Below are positions 54,798-63,866 of a stretch of DNA of 64,000 bases, in pieces. Under the pieces are notes generated by a model that saw only the letters and a list, made by a program, of their open reading frames with translations, was not told where the DNA came from and did no database searches. The DNA is from Saprospiraceae bacterium (GTDB lineage: Bacteria; Bacteroidota; Bacteroidia; Chitinophagales; Saprospiraceae): NCBI GenBank assembly GCA_022844565.1, contig JALHLK010000020.1, positions 1 through 64,000 of the forward strand. The letters are read 5' to 3'. Position numbers and translations under genes: made by a program. Each line of letters begins with the position of its first letter. The stretch's first letter is position 1.

Positions 54798-56009
54798 ATG
54801 AAAAATTTAAAATTACAAATTTCTACATTCGCTGATCTTTACACTTTTTCATTTCTAACTACTTTTTTTTATAAATTCACAAAACTAATTGGACCAAAGC
54901 TGCAGTTATTGTTTTCAATAAATTTATTGCTTTTAAGTCCAGCTTTTTCGCAACTCCAACCACTTTCCACTCCCAATGCAGGTGGAAACAGAAAAGCGTC
55001 AGTTTCTGAATTTATAGGATTTTGCGAAGTGAAAATTAACTACAACCGCCCAACAGTTAAAGGCCGTGAGGGTAAAATATGGGGTACAGACATTGCACAT
55101 TATGGGTTTAAAGACCTTCAATTCGGGACCAGCAAAGCTGCTCCGTGGCGGGTAGGTGCAAATGAGTGTACTACAATTTTTTTGTCTACAGATGCTAAAA
55201 TAGAAGGAAAAGATATCAAAGCAGGAAGTTATGGGTTATTTATGAGTTTAGGAGAATTCGAAACCATCGTAATTTTCAATAAAAATACTACTGCTTGGGG
55301 AAGTTATTCTTATAATCCGGCCGATGATGTATTGCAAGTCACAGTAAAAAATGAATCACTTGATAAAAGTCAAGAATGGATGAAATTTGAATTTGAAAAT
55401 CAGACGGATAATTCAGCCATCATAGCTCTTTCTTGGGAAAAAAGGAAGATTCGTTTTAAAGTGGAGGTAGATGCTTTAAAGTTGCAATTTGAAAGTTTTA
55501 AAAAGGAACTAGAAACACCTAAAGGTTTTACCAGTGGAGCATTTTCACAAGCAGCTAACTTCTGTCTCAATAATAACTATGAGTTAGAACAAGGTTTTGA
55601 ATGGGCTAACAGAGCCATAGCTCCAGTTTTCCCAGGGGAGAAAAATTTTGGAACGCTCCAAACGGTTGCAAATTATTTAGAAAAACAAGGTAAACAAAAG
55701 GAGGCAGATGCTATGATGAAAGAAGCCATTCCTTTTGGAAAGGTCGGTCAGGTGAATGTTTATGCTAGAAAATTACTAGGTCAAAATCGAAATAAAGAAG
55801 CTTTTGAAATCTATCAAACTAATTACAATAAATTTCCAAATATCTTTGCCAGTAATTTTGGAATGGTTAGAGCTTATTCGGGCATGAATGACTTGAAGAA
55901 GGCTTTAGAATTTGCAAGGTTAGCTTTGGCTCAGGCCCCAAATGCAAATCAAAAGACCATTGTTGAGCAAATAATTAAGGATTTAGAAGCTGGAAAAAGT
56001 GTAAACTAA
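54798..56009 (+). CDS. DUF2911 domain protein with TPR-like C-terminus
   Basis: 403 residues. A long, atypical N-terminus ends with the signal-like LLLLSPAFSQ (about 40-52). The DUF2911 domain follows at about 60-205 (VKINYNRPTVKGREGKIWG, APWRVGANECTTIFLS, KAGSYGLFM, WGSYSYNPADDVLQV). The last ~170 residues form helical TPR-like repeats. DUF2911 proteins are exported and of unknown activity. The NTF2-like gene follows after 16 nt. Confidence 0.85.
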   Translation: MKNLKLQISTFADLYTFSFLTTFFYKFTKLIGPKLQLLFSINLLLLSPAFSQLQPLSTPNAGGNRKASVSEFIGFCEVKINYNRPTVKGREGKIWGTDIAHYGFKDLQFGTSKAAPWRVGANECTTIFLSTDAKIEGKDIKAGSYGLFMSLGEFETIVIFNKNTTAWGSYSYNPADDVLQVTVKNESLDKSQEWMKFEFENQTDNSAIIALSWEKRKIRFKVEVDALKLQFESFKKELETPKGFTSGAFSQAANFCLNNNYELEQGFEWANRAIAPVFPGEKNFGTLQTVANYLEKQGKQKEADAMMKEAIPFGKVGQVNVYARKLLGQNRNKEAFEIYQTNYNKFPNIFASNFGMVRAYSGMNDLKKALEFARLALAQAPNANQKTIVEQIIKDLEAGKSVN

Positions 56010-56025
56010 TTTATAAAAATAAACA

Positions 56026-56448
56026 ATGAATAGCAAACTATTAATTTTCTTTTTGTTAATCAGCTTGAGCTCTTTCGCACAAAATGACAAGCAATTAGTC
56101 GAAAAAGCGATGATGAATTATTTGGATGCTTTGTATGACGCGAGACCAGAATTGATTAAAGAAAGTGTGCATCCGAAGCTAAATAAATTTGGTTTTTATC
56201 GAGAAGGAAAAGATAAACCATTTGGCAAGATGGGTCAAATGTCCTTTGAAAGATTAGAAAAATTGGCAGGAGAATGGAACGCTGCAAAGAAAACAATATC
56301 TATTCCGAAAAAAGTAGAAGTGTTAGCAGTTCACGATAAAATCGCAATAGGTAAGGTTAGTGCAGAGTGGGGTTTTGACTTTATTCAATTGGTGAAAGAG
56401 GACAATAAATGGTTGATCATTAATATTGTTTGGCAAAGTCCAGAGTAA
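56026..56448 (+). CDS. Secreted NTF2-like (lumazine-binding-type) protein
   Basis: 140 residues with a signal peptide (about 1-18, ending SFAQ). The NTF2-like fold is visible (LVEKAMMNYLDALYDARPELIKESVHPKLNKFGFYREG ... FIQLVKEDNKWLIINIVWQ), matching the putative lumazine-binding group. Function is unknown. It is probably in the same transcript as the DUF2911 gene. Confidence 0.8.
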   Translation: MNSKLLIFFLLISLSSFAQNDKQLVEKAMMNYLDALYDARPELIKESVHPKLNKFGFYREGKDKPFGKMGQMSFERLEKLAGEWNAAKKTISIPKKVEVLAVHDKIAIGKVSAEWGFDFIQLVKEDNKWLIINIVWQSPE

Positions 56449-56524
56449 ATTATATACCAATTGCTTTGTTATGGAGTAGAGGGCAACCTTCAACTTCCTT
56501 AATCAATTATCGAATTGTCATTGA

Positions 56525-56737
56525 AAGTCGGATATTTATTTAATGGAATTAGAAGGATTTGGGCTCAATAGTCTTACTGATTTTCCTTTAGTGACTCCCT
56601 CTCAATTTGCTTATAAAATATCTTCTGTCGAGGGTTTACAGATTGTACGACAAATCATATTAAGTTATTTTGATATATATTTAAAAGGGAAAGTAATAGA
56701 TATCACTAACGCCAAATTAAAATTAGAAATTTATTAA
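56525..56737 (+). pseudogene. C-terminal remnant of an alpha/beta hydrolase
   Basis: The frame is open from 56525 (after a TGA at 56522) to 56737. The residues before the first ATG (KSDIYLMELEGFGLNSLTDFP) read straight on into those after it, as in the tail of PAF-acetylhydrolase-like proteins, where a G-H-x-x-F-S/T-D-x-P motif ends the catalytic domain. Here the catalytic His is replaced by Leu (GFGLNSLTDFP). Everything upstream of the tail is missing. It is likely a decayed gene end rather than a functional 64-residue protein. The family assignment is tentative. Confidence 0.4.
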
Positions 56738-56746
56738 ATTGAAACT

Positions 56747-57592
56747 ATGAAACTGATTACTTTGGTCTATTTATTTTATACTTTCATCCAACCTGATTTC
56801 GTCAAGATTGTAGTGGAAAAATCAAGAAAACCAATAATAGATTCAACAATCTTATTGAGTCAAGAGGAACTGATAAAAAATATTCAATTAGCACACGATC
56901 CAAACAGGATATGGAAAACAGTTTATTCCCTATCATTTGATCACGTCAATATACACGGAGAAAAGGCCGATTTACAATTTTGGTTGGCTAATGAAATGAC
57001 TTTACTGAGTACATGGGAGTATTACTCCGATTGGCCTTATGATAATTGTCAAATCGTGTTTGACGGTGGTAAAGTCTGGTCAAAGAACTGGAAAAGGGGC
57101 AACCCTCCTAAAATGATCGTTAATAATCACTTTTTCCAATACGCCCTTCCTTTTTTGTTGGATCACCCTTTATTCGAAATATCAAAATATGAATTAATCA
57201 AGCTACCATCGAAAGATGATCTTTATTATGCTATTCGCGTGGGCTTACCTAAAGCATTAGGAAATGCTCCAGAAAAGTACTTTAAAATTATAGTAGACCC
57301 AAAAAGTTTTATAATGGTGGCTTGGGAATATAATATAGCAGATGGAGAAATGTTAGATAGAATGAAACAACCATCCAATATTAAATCCATTGACAACTAT
57401 TTAAGTATTGTACAAGAACATGTTATTAAAGATGGCATGCTATTACCCTCAAAATACTATACCCTAAATCCAAAAGGAGACATTTCGGGCAATCATTTAA
57501 TTTGGAATTATCAAATGAACAATAAAGTAGACAAACAAAGATTTTTGATAAATGAAAAATTTGTTGTTGATGTCACAAAATATATTCGATGA
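56747..57592 (+). CDS. Secreted hypothetical protein (281 aa)
   Basis: 281 residues. A hydrophobic N-terminus (about 1-15) precedes a mixed beta-strand body (IWKTVYSLSFDHVNIHGEKADLQFWLAN, CQIVFDGGKVWSKNW, YFKIIVDPKSFIMVAWEYN). The layout resembles lipoprotein-sorting or DUF6503-like proteins of Bacteroidota, but I cannot assign it with confidence. No catalytic motif was seen. Confidence 0.7.
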   Translation: MKLITLVYLFYTFIQPDFVKIVVEKSRKPIIDSTILLSQEELIKNIQLAHDPNRIWKTVYSLSFDHVNIHGEKADLQFWLANEMTLLSTWEYYSDWPYDNCQIVFDGGKVWSKNWKRGNPPKMIVNNHFFQYALPFLLDHPLFEISKYELIKLPSKDDLYYAIRVGLPKALGNAPEKYFKIIVDPKSFIMVAWEYNIADGEMLDRMKQPSNIKSIDNYLSIVQEHVIKDGMLLPSKYYTLNPKGDISGNHLIWNYQMNNKVDKQRFLINEKFVVDVTKYIR

Positions 57593-57643
57593 AAGATTTG
57601 AGAGATTGAAGAGCGCAATTCTATCAATTTCTATTTTAATTTC

Positions 57644-57657
57644 TTTCCAAATGACAA
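57644..57657. promoter_or_regulatory. Weak fourth match to the palindromic operator
   Basis: TTTCCAAATGACAA, upstream of the propeller gene. The box expected 23 nt later (57681) reads GTTTTATA, not TAnnTTTG. It is listed as a degenerate candidate only. Confidence 0.25.
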
Positions 57658-57718
57658 GTATCAAATATACATGCCATATCGTTTTATAAGAATATCAAAA
57701 ATGATAAAATTAGTTATT

Positions 57719-58672
57719 ATGTGCAGAAATGTGATATTAAAATTTTTCTTTTATTTTCTCTTTACATTTTCAAAGGCAATTTGTCAACAAATTCCTATTA
57801 CACCAGAGATTTTTTTACCAGGAATTATTTCTACAGGTCTTAACGAAAGAGATTTCGCCATTTCTCCAGATGGAAAGACAATTTATTTCACTGTTGTTGC
57901 ACCCCAAAATGTAACGAGCAGTATATTTTTCATAAAAAAACTCTCTAATAATTCTTGGTCAAAACCTGAAATCGCCCCTTTTTCCGGAAATTACACTGAT
58001 CTTGAACCCTCCTTTTCTCCAGATGCTAATAGGATTTATTTTGCTTCAAAAAGACCTATAAACGGCAAAGAGAAAAATGATTTTGATCTCTGGTATGTCG
58101 AAAGAAACAATAATGGATGGTCTGCAGCGAGACATTTAGATTTTTGTACAGATAAAGACGAATTTTATCCTTCAGTCACAAATGACGGGTCAGTCTATTT
58201 TACCGCTAGTTATCATCACGAAACAGGTAAAGAAGACATTTTTGTAAGCCGACATGTCAACAATAAATATGAAGAACCTACTGCCATGGATACAACTATC
58301 AACTCATCATTGTACGAGTTTAATTCCTACATTTCACCTGATGAATCATTTATCATTTTCACAGCATACGGCAGAAAAGGAGATAAAGGAAGAGGTGATC
58401 TGTATCTGAGTAAAAGAGTGGGTGGAAAATGGCAACCCGCCAAACCTTTCACTCAAATCAACTCCGACAAGCTGGATTATTGTCCTACAGTCAGTTTTGA
58501 TAAAAAAATTTTGTATTTTACAAGCGAGAGGACTAAGATAAAATCTAATGAGACAGGTAAGACACTCAAATATAACGATTTTATTAAGTTTCAGTATTCA
58601 ACTGGAAATGGATTAGGAGATATTTATTGGGTAAAATTTGAAGAAACTCCACTTGATGGAAGATTACATTAA
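57719..58672 (+). CDS. TolB-like PD40 beta-propeller protein
   Basis: 317 residues from the ATG at 57719, which gives a normal signal peptide (MCRNVILKFFFYFLFTFSKAICQQ). Earlier in-frame ATGs at 57671 and 57701 lengthen it by 16 or 6 residues. At least five PD40 repeats are visible (AISPDGKTIYFT, SFSPDANRIYFAS, SVTNDGSVYFTA, YISPDESFIIFTA, VSFDKKILYFTS), forming a six-bladed propeller. It is exported and probably a binding or scaffold protein; the ligand is unknown. Confidence 0.83.
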   Translation: MCRNVILKFFFYFLFTFSKAICQQIPITPEIFLPGIISTGLNERDFAISPDGKTIYFTVVAPQNVTSSIFFIKKLSNNSWSKPEIAPFSGNYTDLEPSFSPDANRIYFASKRPINGKEKNDFDLWYVERNNNGWSAARHLDFCTDKDEFYPSVTNDGSVYFTASYHHETGKEDIFVSRHVNNKYEEPTAMDTTINSSLYEFNSYISPDESFIIFTAYGRKGDKGRGDLYLSKRVGGKWQPAKPFTQINSDKLDYCPTVSFDKKILYFTSERTKIKSNETGKTLKYNDFIKFQYSTGNGLGDIYWVKFEETPLDGRLH

Positions 58673-58896
58673 AAGGTATGGTTTTCGAAAAAACAAAGAA
58701 TCAAATCAGGGACCCATCACAGTGTTCTTAGAAAATATCTAAAATAATAGATTTTAAGCTTAGCTCAACATAGCTATACCCTTTTAGAAACTTCATTGAG
58801 CTTGGGGTTTAGTTTTCAAAAGACAAAAACACAATATAAATTAATAAAAAAATTTACGTGCATCACCATCAAGTTGTTTAGTTTTTTCAAATTAGA

Positions 58897-59355
58897 ATGA
58901 TGAATAAATTATTTTCAAAGCAAGAGAAGATAAATAGATCTGAAAGTGAAATTTTTAACTTTCTGTGTAATCCATCTAATTTTCCATTTTTTCTTCACGA
59001 AGTAAAAAGCGCAAATTGGGTAAATGATTCACAATTGCAGGTAGGCAAAAAATATGAAGAAACAAGATTAATACTAGGAATACCTGTAAAAGCTATAGTA
59101 GAAATTTCTCAATTTGTTCCTGATAAAACAGTAGCTTATCTGAGTAAAGCATCTGGCGTCACAGGTGAATACGTGTATAATCTTTCTCCAAGTTTTGAAG
59201 GATGCTTTGTTTCATTAGATGCTTATGTAAAAACTGAAGGTTTTTTAGCGAAATTTATAGCTCCATTTTTTGTAATGTCGATGAAGAAAAGAGATGAACA
59301 TCAACTGACGTATTTAAAAGAATATATTGAAAAAAGTCAAAGTTTGTTTTTTTGA
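58897..59355 (+). CDS. SRPBCC family (START/Bet v1-like) protein
   Basis: 152 residues without a signal. The helix-grip pattern is present: a first strand followed by SESEIFNFLCNPSNFPFFLHEVKSANWV, then ETRLILGIPVKAIVEIS and a long C-terminal helix ending RDEHQLTYLKEYIEK. Such proteins bind lipids or small hydrophobic molecules in a deep cavity. No partner is linked. It converges on the outer-membrane receptor gene. Confidence 0.8.
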   Translation: MMNKLFSKQEKINRSESEIFNFLCNPSNFPFFLHEVKSANWVNDSQLQVGKKYEETRLILGIPVKAIVEISQFVPDKTVAYLSKASGVTGEYVYNLSPSFEGCFVSLDAYVKTEGFLAKFIAPFFVMSMKKRDEHQLTYLKEYIEKSQSLFF

Positions 59356-59366
59356 TGAAGAACCTT

Positions 59367-59388
59367 ATTATTCTAGCGGAGGAATAAT
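59367..59388. terminator. Short hairpin between convergent genes
   Basis: ATTATTC (59367-59373) and GAATAAT (59382-59388) around an 8-nt loop, followed by TTTTC on the plus strand. It is a weak, probably bidirectional terminator. Confidence 0.4.
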
Positions 59389-59421
59389 TTTCAAAATTAT
59401 AATTTAACGATTTGCCTTCAA

Positions 59422-61806
59422 TTATTGCCCCGTTCTTCTTCTTTCCTCCTCAGATGCAGAAGGCCTATTATTTATACCTTTTACTTTATTGTTTCCAAAG
59501 TTATAATTATAAGAAATACTGGCCCATCGGGAGTCTGTATAATTTGTTATGTTAATGTTTAAATCAGAAAAATTTGTTTTTAAAGGTCTGATGTTGGTAA
59601 AAAAAATATCACGTACATTAAATCGGAAGATGCTTGACCCATATTTTTTCTGAATGCCAAAAGATACAGCTCCTGTAGGTAAAAACACAAATATACCTCC
59701 TGCTGTTGCATCCTGGTAGTTGGCTGTGAGTTCAGATGACCAATCTTTGCCCAGACTAAATGTATGATTTATATTGAAGTTGAAAGCAAGACTCTTATTG
59801 TCAAGTGTAAGATTACCAATATTACCATCAAAATCATTTCGTATGATGCTTAAAGTAGTGTGACTATTCCATCTTTTTGTGAATGACAAAGGTTTTTGGA
59901 TGACCAAACCGTAGTTATAAAAATGTGCAATATTAGTTACCGATCGAGACATAACACCAGTCTGATTATCTTGTGCTATAAAGCGTACACTTGCATCTTT
60001 GGTGTCATTGAAAAAAGATGAAACAACCCATTGTCCAGGAATATTGTAGGCTACTTCTGATCGCAAGCTAATTTGTGGCTTAAGTAAAGAATTACCCATT
60101 ATAAATGTATAATTGTCAAAGAAAAATAAAAATGGATTTAAATCCTGATAGTTGGGGCGGTCTATTCTCCTAGCTATACTCCATGTTAAAGTATGTTTTT
60201 TTGCAAAGTTTGTTTGCAGAGATATATTAGGAAATAAATTAAAAAATGATCGGTGAATCGAAGTATCAGAACTTACCTCATATCCATTAGCCAGAGTATG
60301 CTCACCTCTAAGACCCAAAGTTAGTTTTGATTTATTATTGGATTTGTTCCAAGAGACGTAAGCACTATTTATTTTTTCTGAATAGTCAAAATGATTGGTT
60401 CTCCCTAAGTCTGTCAGCATATCTCTATTCTTAAATATCATATCATTATCAGCATGCACTTTACTAAATTTGTATCCTAACTGAATCGAAGATTGATTTG
60501 ACAAGGTTTTTGTATAATCAGATTTGATGGCAGTGATGGCAATGTCTCCTTTTATATTTCCTGTTAATAGATCATCAGTGATCGTATTATTTTGTTCGAA
60601 AGTAGACACATACGACTGCTGGTCTCTAAAATTGTAGATTGCGTGTTCAATATCAAAAAGTAATTCTGATTTTGATGCTGGCAAAGCAATCTTATAATTG
60701 GCTCCTAAACTATAATTATTGTTATTCACTTTATTGTCAGTTTTGGTAGAAGTAGTTGCTATTCTCTCTCCAAAAGTATTAATAAATACAGATTCATTGT
60801 CCGCTTCTGTTTTATAAGTATGTGCATTGGCAGATAGATTTAGAATTATACTGTGATTTTTTTTAACTTCATAGCTCATACCTGATCGTAAATTATGAAT
60901 AAAATTTGGATACCATGCTGGCAGATCTTGGTTGAGTGTAAATGTTGGCAAACGACGATGTAATTCCTGAAGGATCCAATCTTCTCTGTAATTAAAATTG
61001 TAGTTAATCCAAGACTGTATGACAGAAGTTTTGTGATTTAGATTGATACCACCACCGTGTTTCTGAAATTTTCCTGACCCTATTTGTACATTGAGACTGC
61101 CATTTGTGCCCAAGGTTTCATTTTTCTTAGTTTTGATATTGATGACTCCAGCACTGCCCTCAGCATCATAGCCGGCAGGTGGTTGAGTCATGATTTCTAT
61201 TTTGTCGATAGCGTTTGTTTGTAAACCCCGTAGATATGCATTCAAAGATGGACCATTGAGCATTATTGGCCTGCCATCTTGAAAAATTCTCACTTGGGGA
61301 TTGCCTCTTAGATAAATATTGCCATCTCCATCTACATAAATCCCTGGTGACATACTGATTACATCTAATAAACTACTTCCGTCAGCAATGATACTATTAG
61401 CCACATTAAGTGCAATACCTTTTCCAGTATTTTCTATTAAGGGCCGCTTGGAAGTAACAACTACTTCTTGCAACATGTTTGCATTTTCTTCTAATATTAT
61501 TTTGTCTACTTCCAAATTTGCTCCCGAATAGTCAATGTGTGCAGACATATAAGGTGTATAACTCAATAGGCTGGCCATAAGATAATATTCCCCCTTTTTT
61601 AAATCTTCAAATCGATACATACCAGCTTCATTTGTAACTGTACCAGTTACAAATGAACTATCTATTATTTGATGTAATGATATCGTTACGAATGAAAGTG
61701 GTTTATGATTTTTGTCAAAAACCTTTCCTGAAATACCTTGGGCTTTTCCTATATTGATACCTAAAATGCTAAGCAATAAAATGTTTATTAGTTTTCTTTT
61801 GAGCAT
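59422..61806 (-). CDS. Outer-membrane beta-barrel protein (OMP_b-brl_3), TonB-receptor-like
   Basis: 794 residues from the ATG at 61806; the TTG at 61827 lies inside the promoter box. A signal peptide (about 1-22) is followed by a carboxypeptidase-regulatory-like domain (about 24-105), a plug (about 120-230, VTSKRPLIENTGKGIALNV and YLRGNPQVRIFQDGRPIML) and a barrel of the outer-membrane protein family 3 type. It probably takes up a siderophore or peptide, or relays a signal, in the outer membrane. It is divergent from a LytS/LytTR pair that may regulate it. Confidence 0.88.
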   Translation of the reverse strand: MLKRKLINILLLSILGINIGKAQGISGKVFDKNHKPLSFVTISLHQIIDSSFVTGTVTNEAGMYRFEDLKKGEYYLMASLLSYTPYMSAHIDYSGANLEVDKIILEENANMLQEVVVTSKRPLIENTGKGIALNVANSIIADGSSLLDVISMSPGIYVDGDGNIYLRGNPQVRIFQDGRPIMLNGPSLNAYLRGLQTNAIDKIEIMTQPPAGYDAEGSAGVINIKTKKNETLGTNGSLNVQIGSGKFQKHGGGINLNHKTSVIQSWINYNFNYREDWILQELHRRLPTFTLNQDLPAWYPNFIHNLRSGMSYEVKKNHSIILNLSANAHTYKTEADNESVFINTFGERIATTSTKTDNKVNNNNYSLGANYKIALPASKSELLFDIEHAIYNFRDQQSYVSTFEQNNTITDDLLTGNIKGDIAITAIKSDYTKTLSNQSSIQLGYKFSKVHADNDMIFKNRDMLTDLGRTNHFDYSEKINSAYVSWNKSNNKSKLTLGLRGEHTLANGYEVSSDTSIHRSFFNLFPNISLQTNFAKKHTLTWSIARRIDRPNYQDLNPFLFFFDNYTFIMGNSLLKPQISLRSEVAYNIPGQWVVSSFFNDTKDASVRFIAQDNQTGVMSRSVTNIAHFYNYGLVIQKPLSFTKRWNSHTTLSIIRNDFDGNIGNLTLDNKSLAFNFNINHTFSLGKDWSSELTANYQDATAGGIFVFLPTGAVSFGIQKKYGSSIFRFNVRDIFFTNIRPLKTNFSDLNINITNYTDSRWASISYNYNFGNNKVKGINNRPSASEEERRRTGQ

Positions 61807-61824
61807 TGTAGTTTTTTTTATCTG

Positions 61825-61832
61825 CAAAAGTA
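61825..61832 (-). promoter_or_regulatory. -7 box of the OMP_b-brl_3 gene
   Basis: Minus-strand TACTTTTG, 18 nt before the ATG at 61806. Confidence 0.5.
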
Positions 61833-61968
61833 TGTTCTAAATTATACTGTGTTTCTTTCAGAGTACATACTTAAAGAAAAGAATGATGAAATCAATTAAT
61901 ATCCTTTTCTAATGATTGTACTTAAATATTAGAAGTTCGTATAGAGTTTCTTTTTATTCATACTATCT

Positions 61969-62001
61969 TTTGAAAATTAAGCTAATAATCAAATATCTTT
62001 G
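61969..62001 (+). promoter_or_regulatory. Promoter of the LytS/LytTR pair
   Basis: TTTG (61969-61972) and TATCTTTG (61994-62001) with 21 nt between them. This fits the Bacteroidota -33/-7 pattern and shows that translation begins after about 62008. Confidence 0.6.
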
Positions 62002-62017
62002 TGCAATAAACCAAGAT

Positions 62018-63034
62018 TTGAAAAATCGTAAAAAAATAAATATTATCCTCATTCACACTTTGTTTTGGGTTTCGTTTTTTTGTTCACGTTTTTTGTTAAA
62101 TGTGCAATCAGAGATAACATTTCATCAAGTATTAGATACTTTGACTCATTCATTTCCGACGGTTATATTATTTTATGTGCTCCTGCTTGGAGTTACAAGG
62201 TTTTTGGAGATTGATAGATTACTATTATTCTGGGTTTGCACTGTAACATTGATATTTCTTTATGCTTTGGTAAGAAATTCTGGCATGTATATGTTGGATG
62301 CTGAGATATGGACAAAAAAAGACTATAATTTTATGTTCAAATCCAATATATGGAATGGTATTATTTTCTGTCTCTTATCTTTGGGATACTATTATTTGCA
62401 AAAGCAACAAGAATCAGAAAATAAAAATTTCATATTAAAATCGCAGCTTAATCAACGCGAATTAGACTACCTTAAAGCGCAAATGAATCCTCATTTTCTC
62501 TACAATACATTAAATTCTATCTATTCTGATGCATATGAAACAAACCCAAAACTAGCACGATCTATACTTGCTTTATCCGAAATGATGAGATATAGTTTTG
62601 ATAGGCCAGAACAAAAAGGATTGGTTAAACTCAAAGATGAATTAGATATTATCGATCAATATTTAGAAATTCAAAAGTCCAGATTCGGTGAAAAATTGAA
62701 TATAAATTTTGAAAAGGTAGGTACGTATAACTCCGAAGTTAATTATATTTTGCCTTTTGTATTAATAACCGTAGTTGAAAATGTTTTTAAACATGGTGTT
62801 TTTACAAAGAGAGATAAACCAGTCTCTATTTTGCTTTATGCTAACACACAAAATTTAACCTTTGATTGTAAGAATTATAAAACTAAAAGTGTACAAATAG
62901 ATGGGCCTTCAAATGGGAATGGAATCGAAAAAATAAAACGGATGTTGGAATTGAGCTATCCTAATCAATATAAAATGGATATCATTGAGGATGAAAATAT
63001 TTTTGAAATTAAGATGATAATTCCTTTGACATGA
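62018..63034 (+). CDS. LytS-family sensor histidine kinase
   Basis: 338 residues from the TTG at 62018, the first in-frame start after the promoter (the frame is open back to 61916, which would read through the promoter). Four membrane helices (about 9-27, 44-60, 70-90 and 108-127) precede the His_kinase domain with H159 in the signature MNPHFLYNTLNSIY, and a C-terminal HATPase (VENVFKHGV, NGIEKIKRML). It overlaps the LytTR regulator by 4 bp. Confidence 0.9.
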   Translation: MKNRKKINIILIHTLFWVSFFCSRFLLNVQSEITFHQVLDTLTHSFPTVILFYVLLLGVTRFLEIDRLLLFWVCTVTLIFLYALVRNSGMYMLDAEIWTKKDYNFMFKSNIWNGIIFCLLSLGYYYLQKQQESENKNFILKSQLNQRELDYLKAQMNPHFLYNTLNSIYSDAYETNPKLARSILALSEMMRYSFDRPEQKGLVKLKDELDIIDQYLEIQKSRFGEKLNINFEKVGTYNSEVNYILPFVLITVVENVFKHGVFTKRDKPVSILLYANTQNLTFDCKNYKTKSVQIDGPSNGNGIEKIKRMLELSYPNQYKMDIIEDENIFEIKMIIPLT

Positions 63035-63744
63035 TGAATTGTGTAATATTAGATGATGAACCAGCGGCAATTCAACTACTCTCAAGATATGTAGAGAAAG
63101 TACCTTTTTTATATTTGGTAAAAACTTTTGAAGACCCTATAGAAGCGATGCTGTATTTTCAACAAAATTGTGTCGATTTACTCTTTTTAGACATCAATAT
63201 GCCTGACATCAACGGTATAGAATTTTCAAAAATACTCAGCACGAAAGCTAAGATTATCTTTACCACGGCCCACAGTGAGTTTGCTCTACAGGGTTTTGAT
63301 GTAAATGCAACTGATTACTTACTTAAACCCTTCTCTTTTGAAAGATTTTTTAAAGCATGCTGTAGAGTATTTGATAATCTTTTAGTTAGTACAGATGAAC
63401 TAATTAAAGTGTCGGACTATATCTTTGTTAAAAGTGGAACTTCTTATCTCAAAATCTATTACCATGATATTGTATATGTTGAAAGCAGACGAAATAACTT
63501 AATCATTCAAACGAAGGGCGAAGAAATTTTGATCTATGGATCACTTGTAGATTTTATTAAAAAACTTCCTCCTATATTATTTATCCGAATCCACAAATCT
63601 TTCTTAATCAATAAAGAATTAATAAAAGAAGCAAACATTGAAGAGGTTATTTTATCACATGAGCAAAAAAAGTATTCAATCCCGATAGGGTATGTTTATA
63701 AAGGTGCATTTCTAGAATTTTTGAAAAATAAGTCTTTAAACTGA
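63031..63744 (+). CDS. LytTR response regulator
   Basis: 237 residues: a receiver domain (1-120) with D8-D9 and phospho-acceptor D54 in LFLDINMPDING, and a LytTR DNA-binding domain (about 135-237, VKSGTSYLKIYYHDIVYVESRRNN ... FIRIHKSFLINKELI). It is the partner of the overlapping LytS-type kinase. Control of the divergent receptor gene is inferred from position. Confidence 0.93.
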   Translation: MMNCVILDDEPAAIQLLSRYVEKVPFLYLVKTFEDPIEAMLYFQQNCVDLLFLDINMPDINGIEFSKILSTKAKIIFTTAHSEFALQGFDVNATDYLLKPFSFERFFKACCRVFDNLLVSTDELIKVSDYIFVKSGTSYLKIYYHDIVYVESRRNNLIIQTKGEEILIYGSLVDFIKKLPPILFIRIHKSFLINKELIKEANIEEVILSHEQKKYSIPIGYVYKGAFLEFLKNKSLN

Positions 63745-63866
63745 TTAATCTAATGATCTAAAATGGTAAATATTTGTAATGATTAAATACCATAATAATG
63801 TTTTTTTAAAAATTTGCGATGTTTGATTTGATTTATAATTTATCAGTCAGAAAATTAAAAGAAAAC

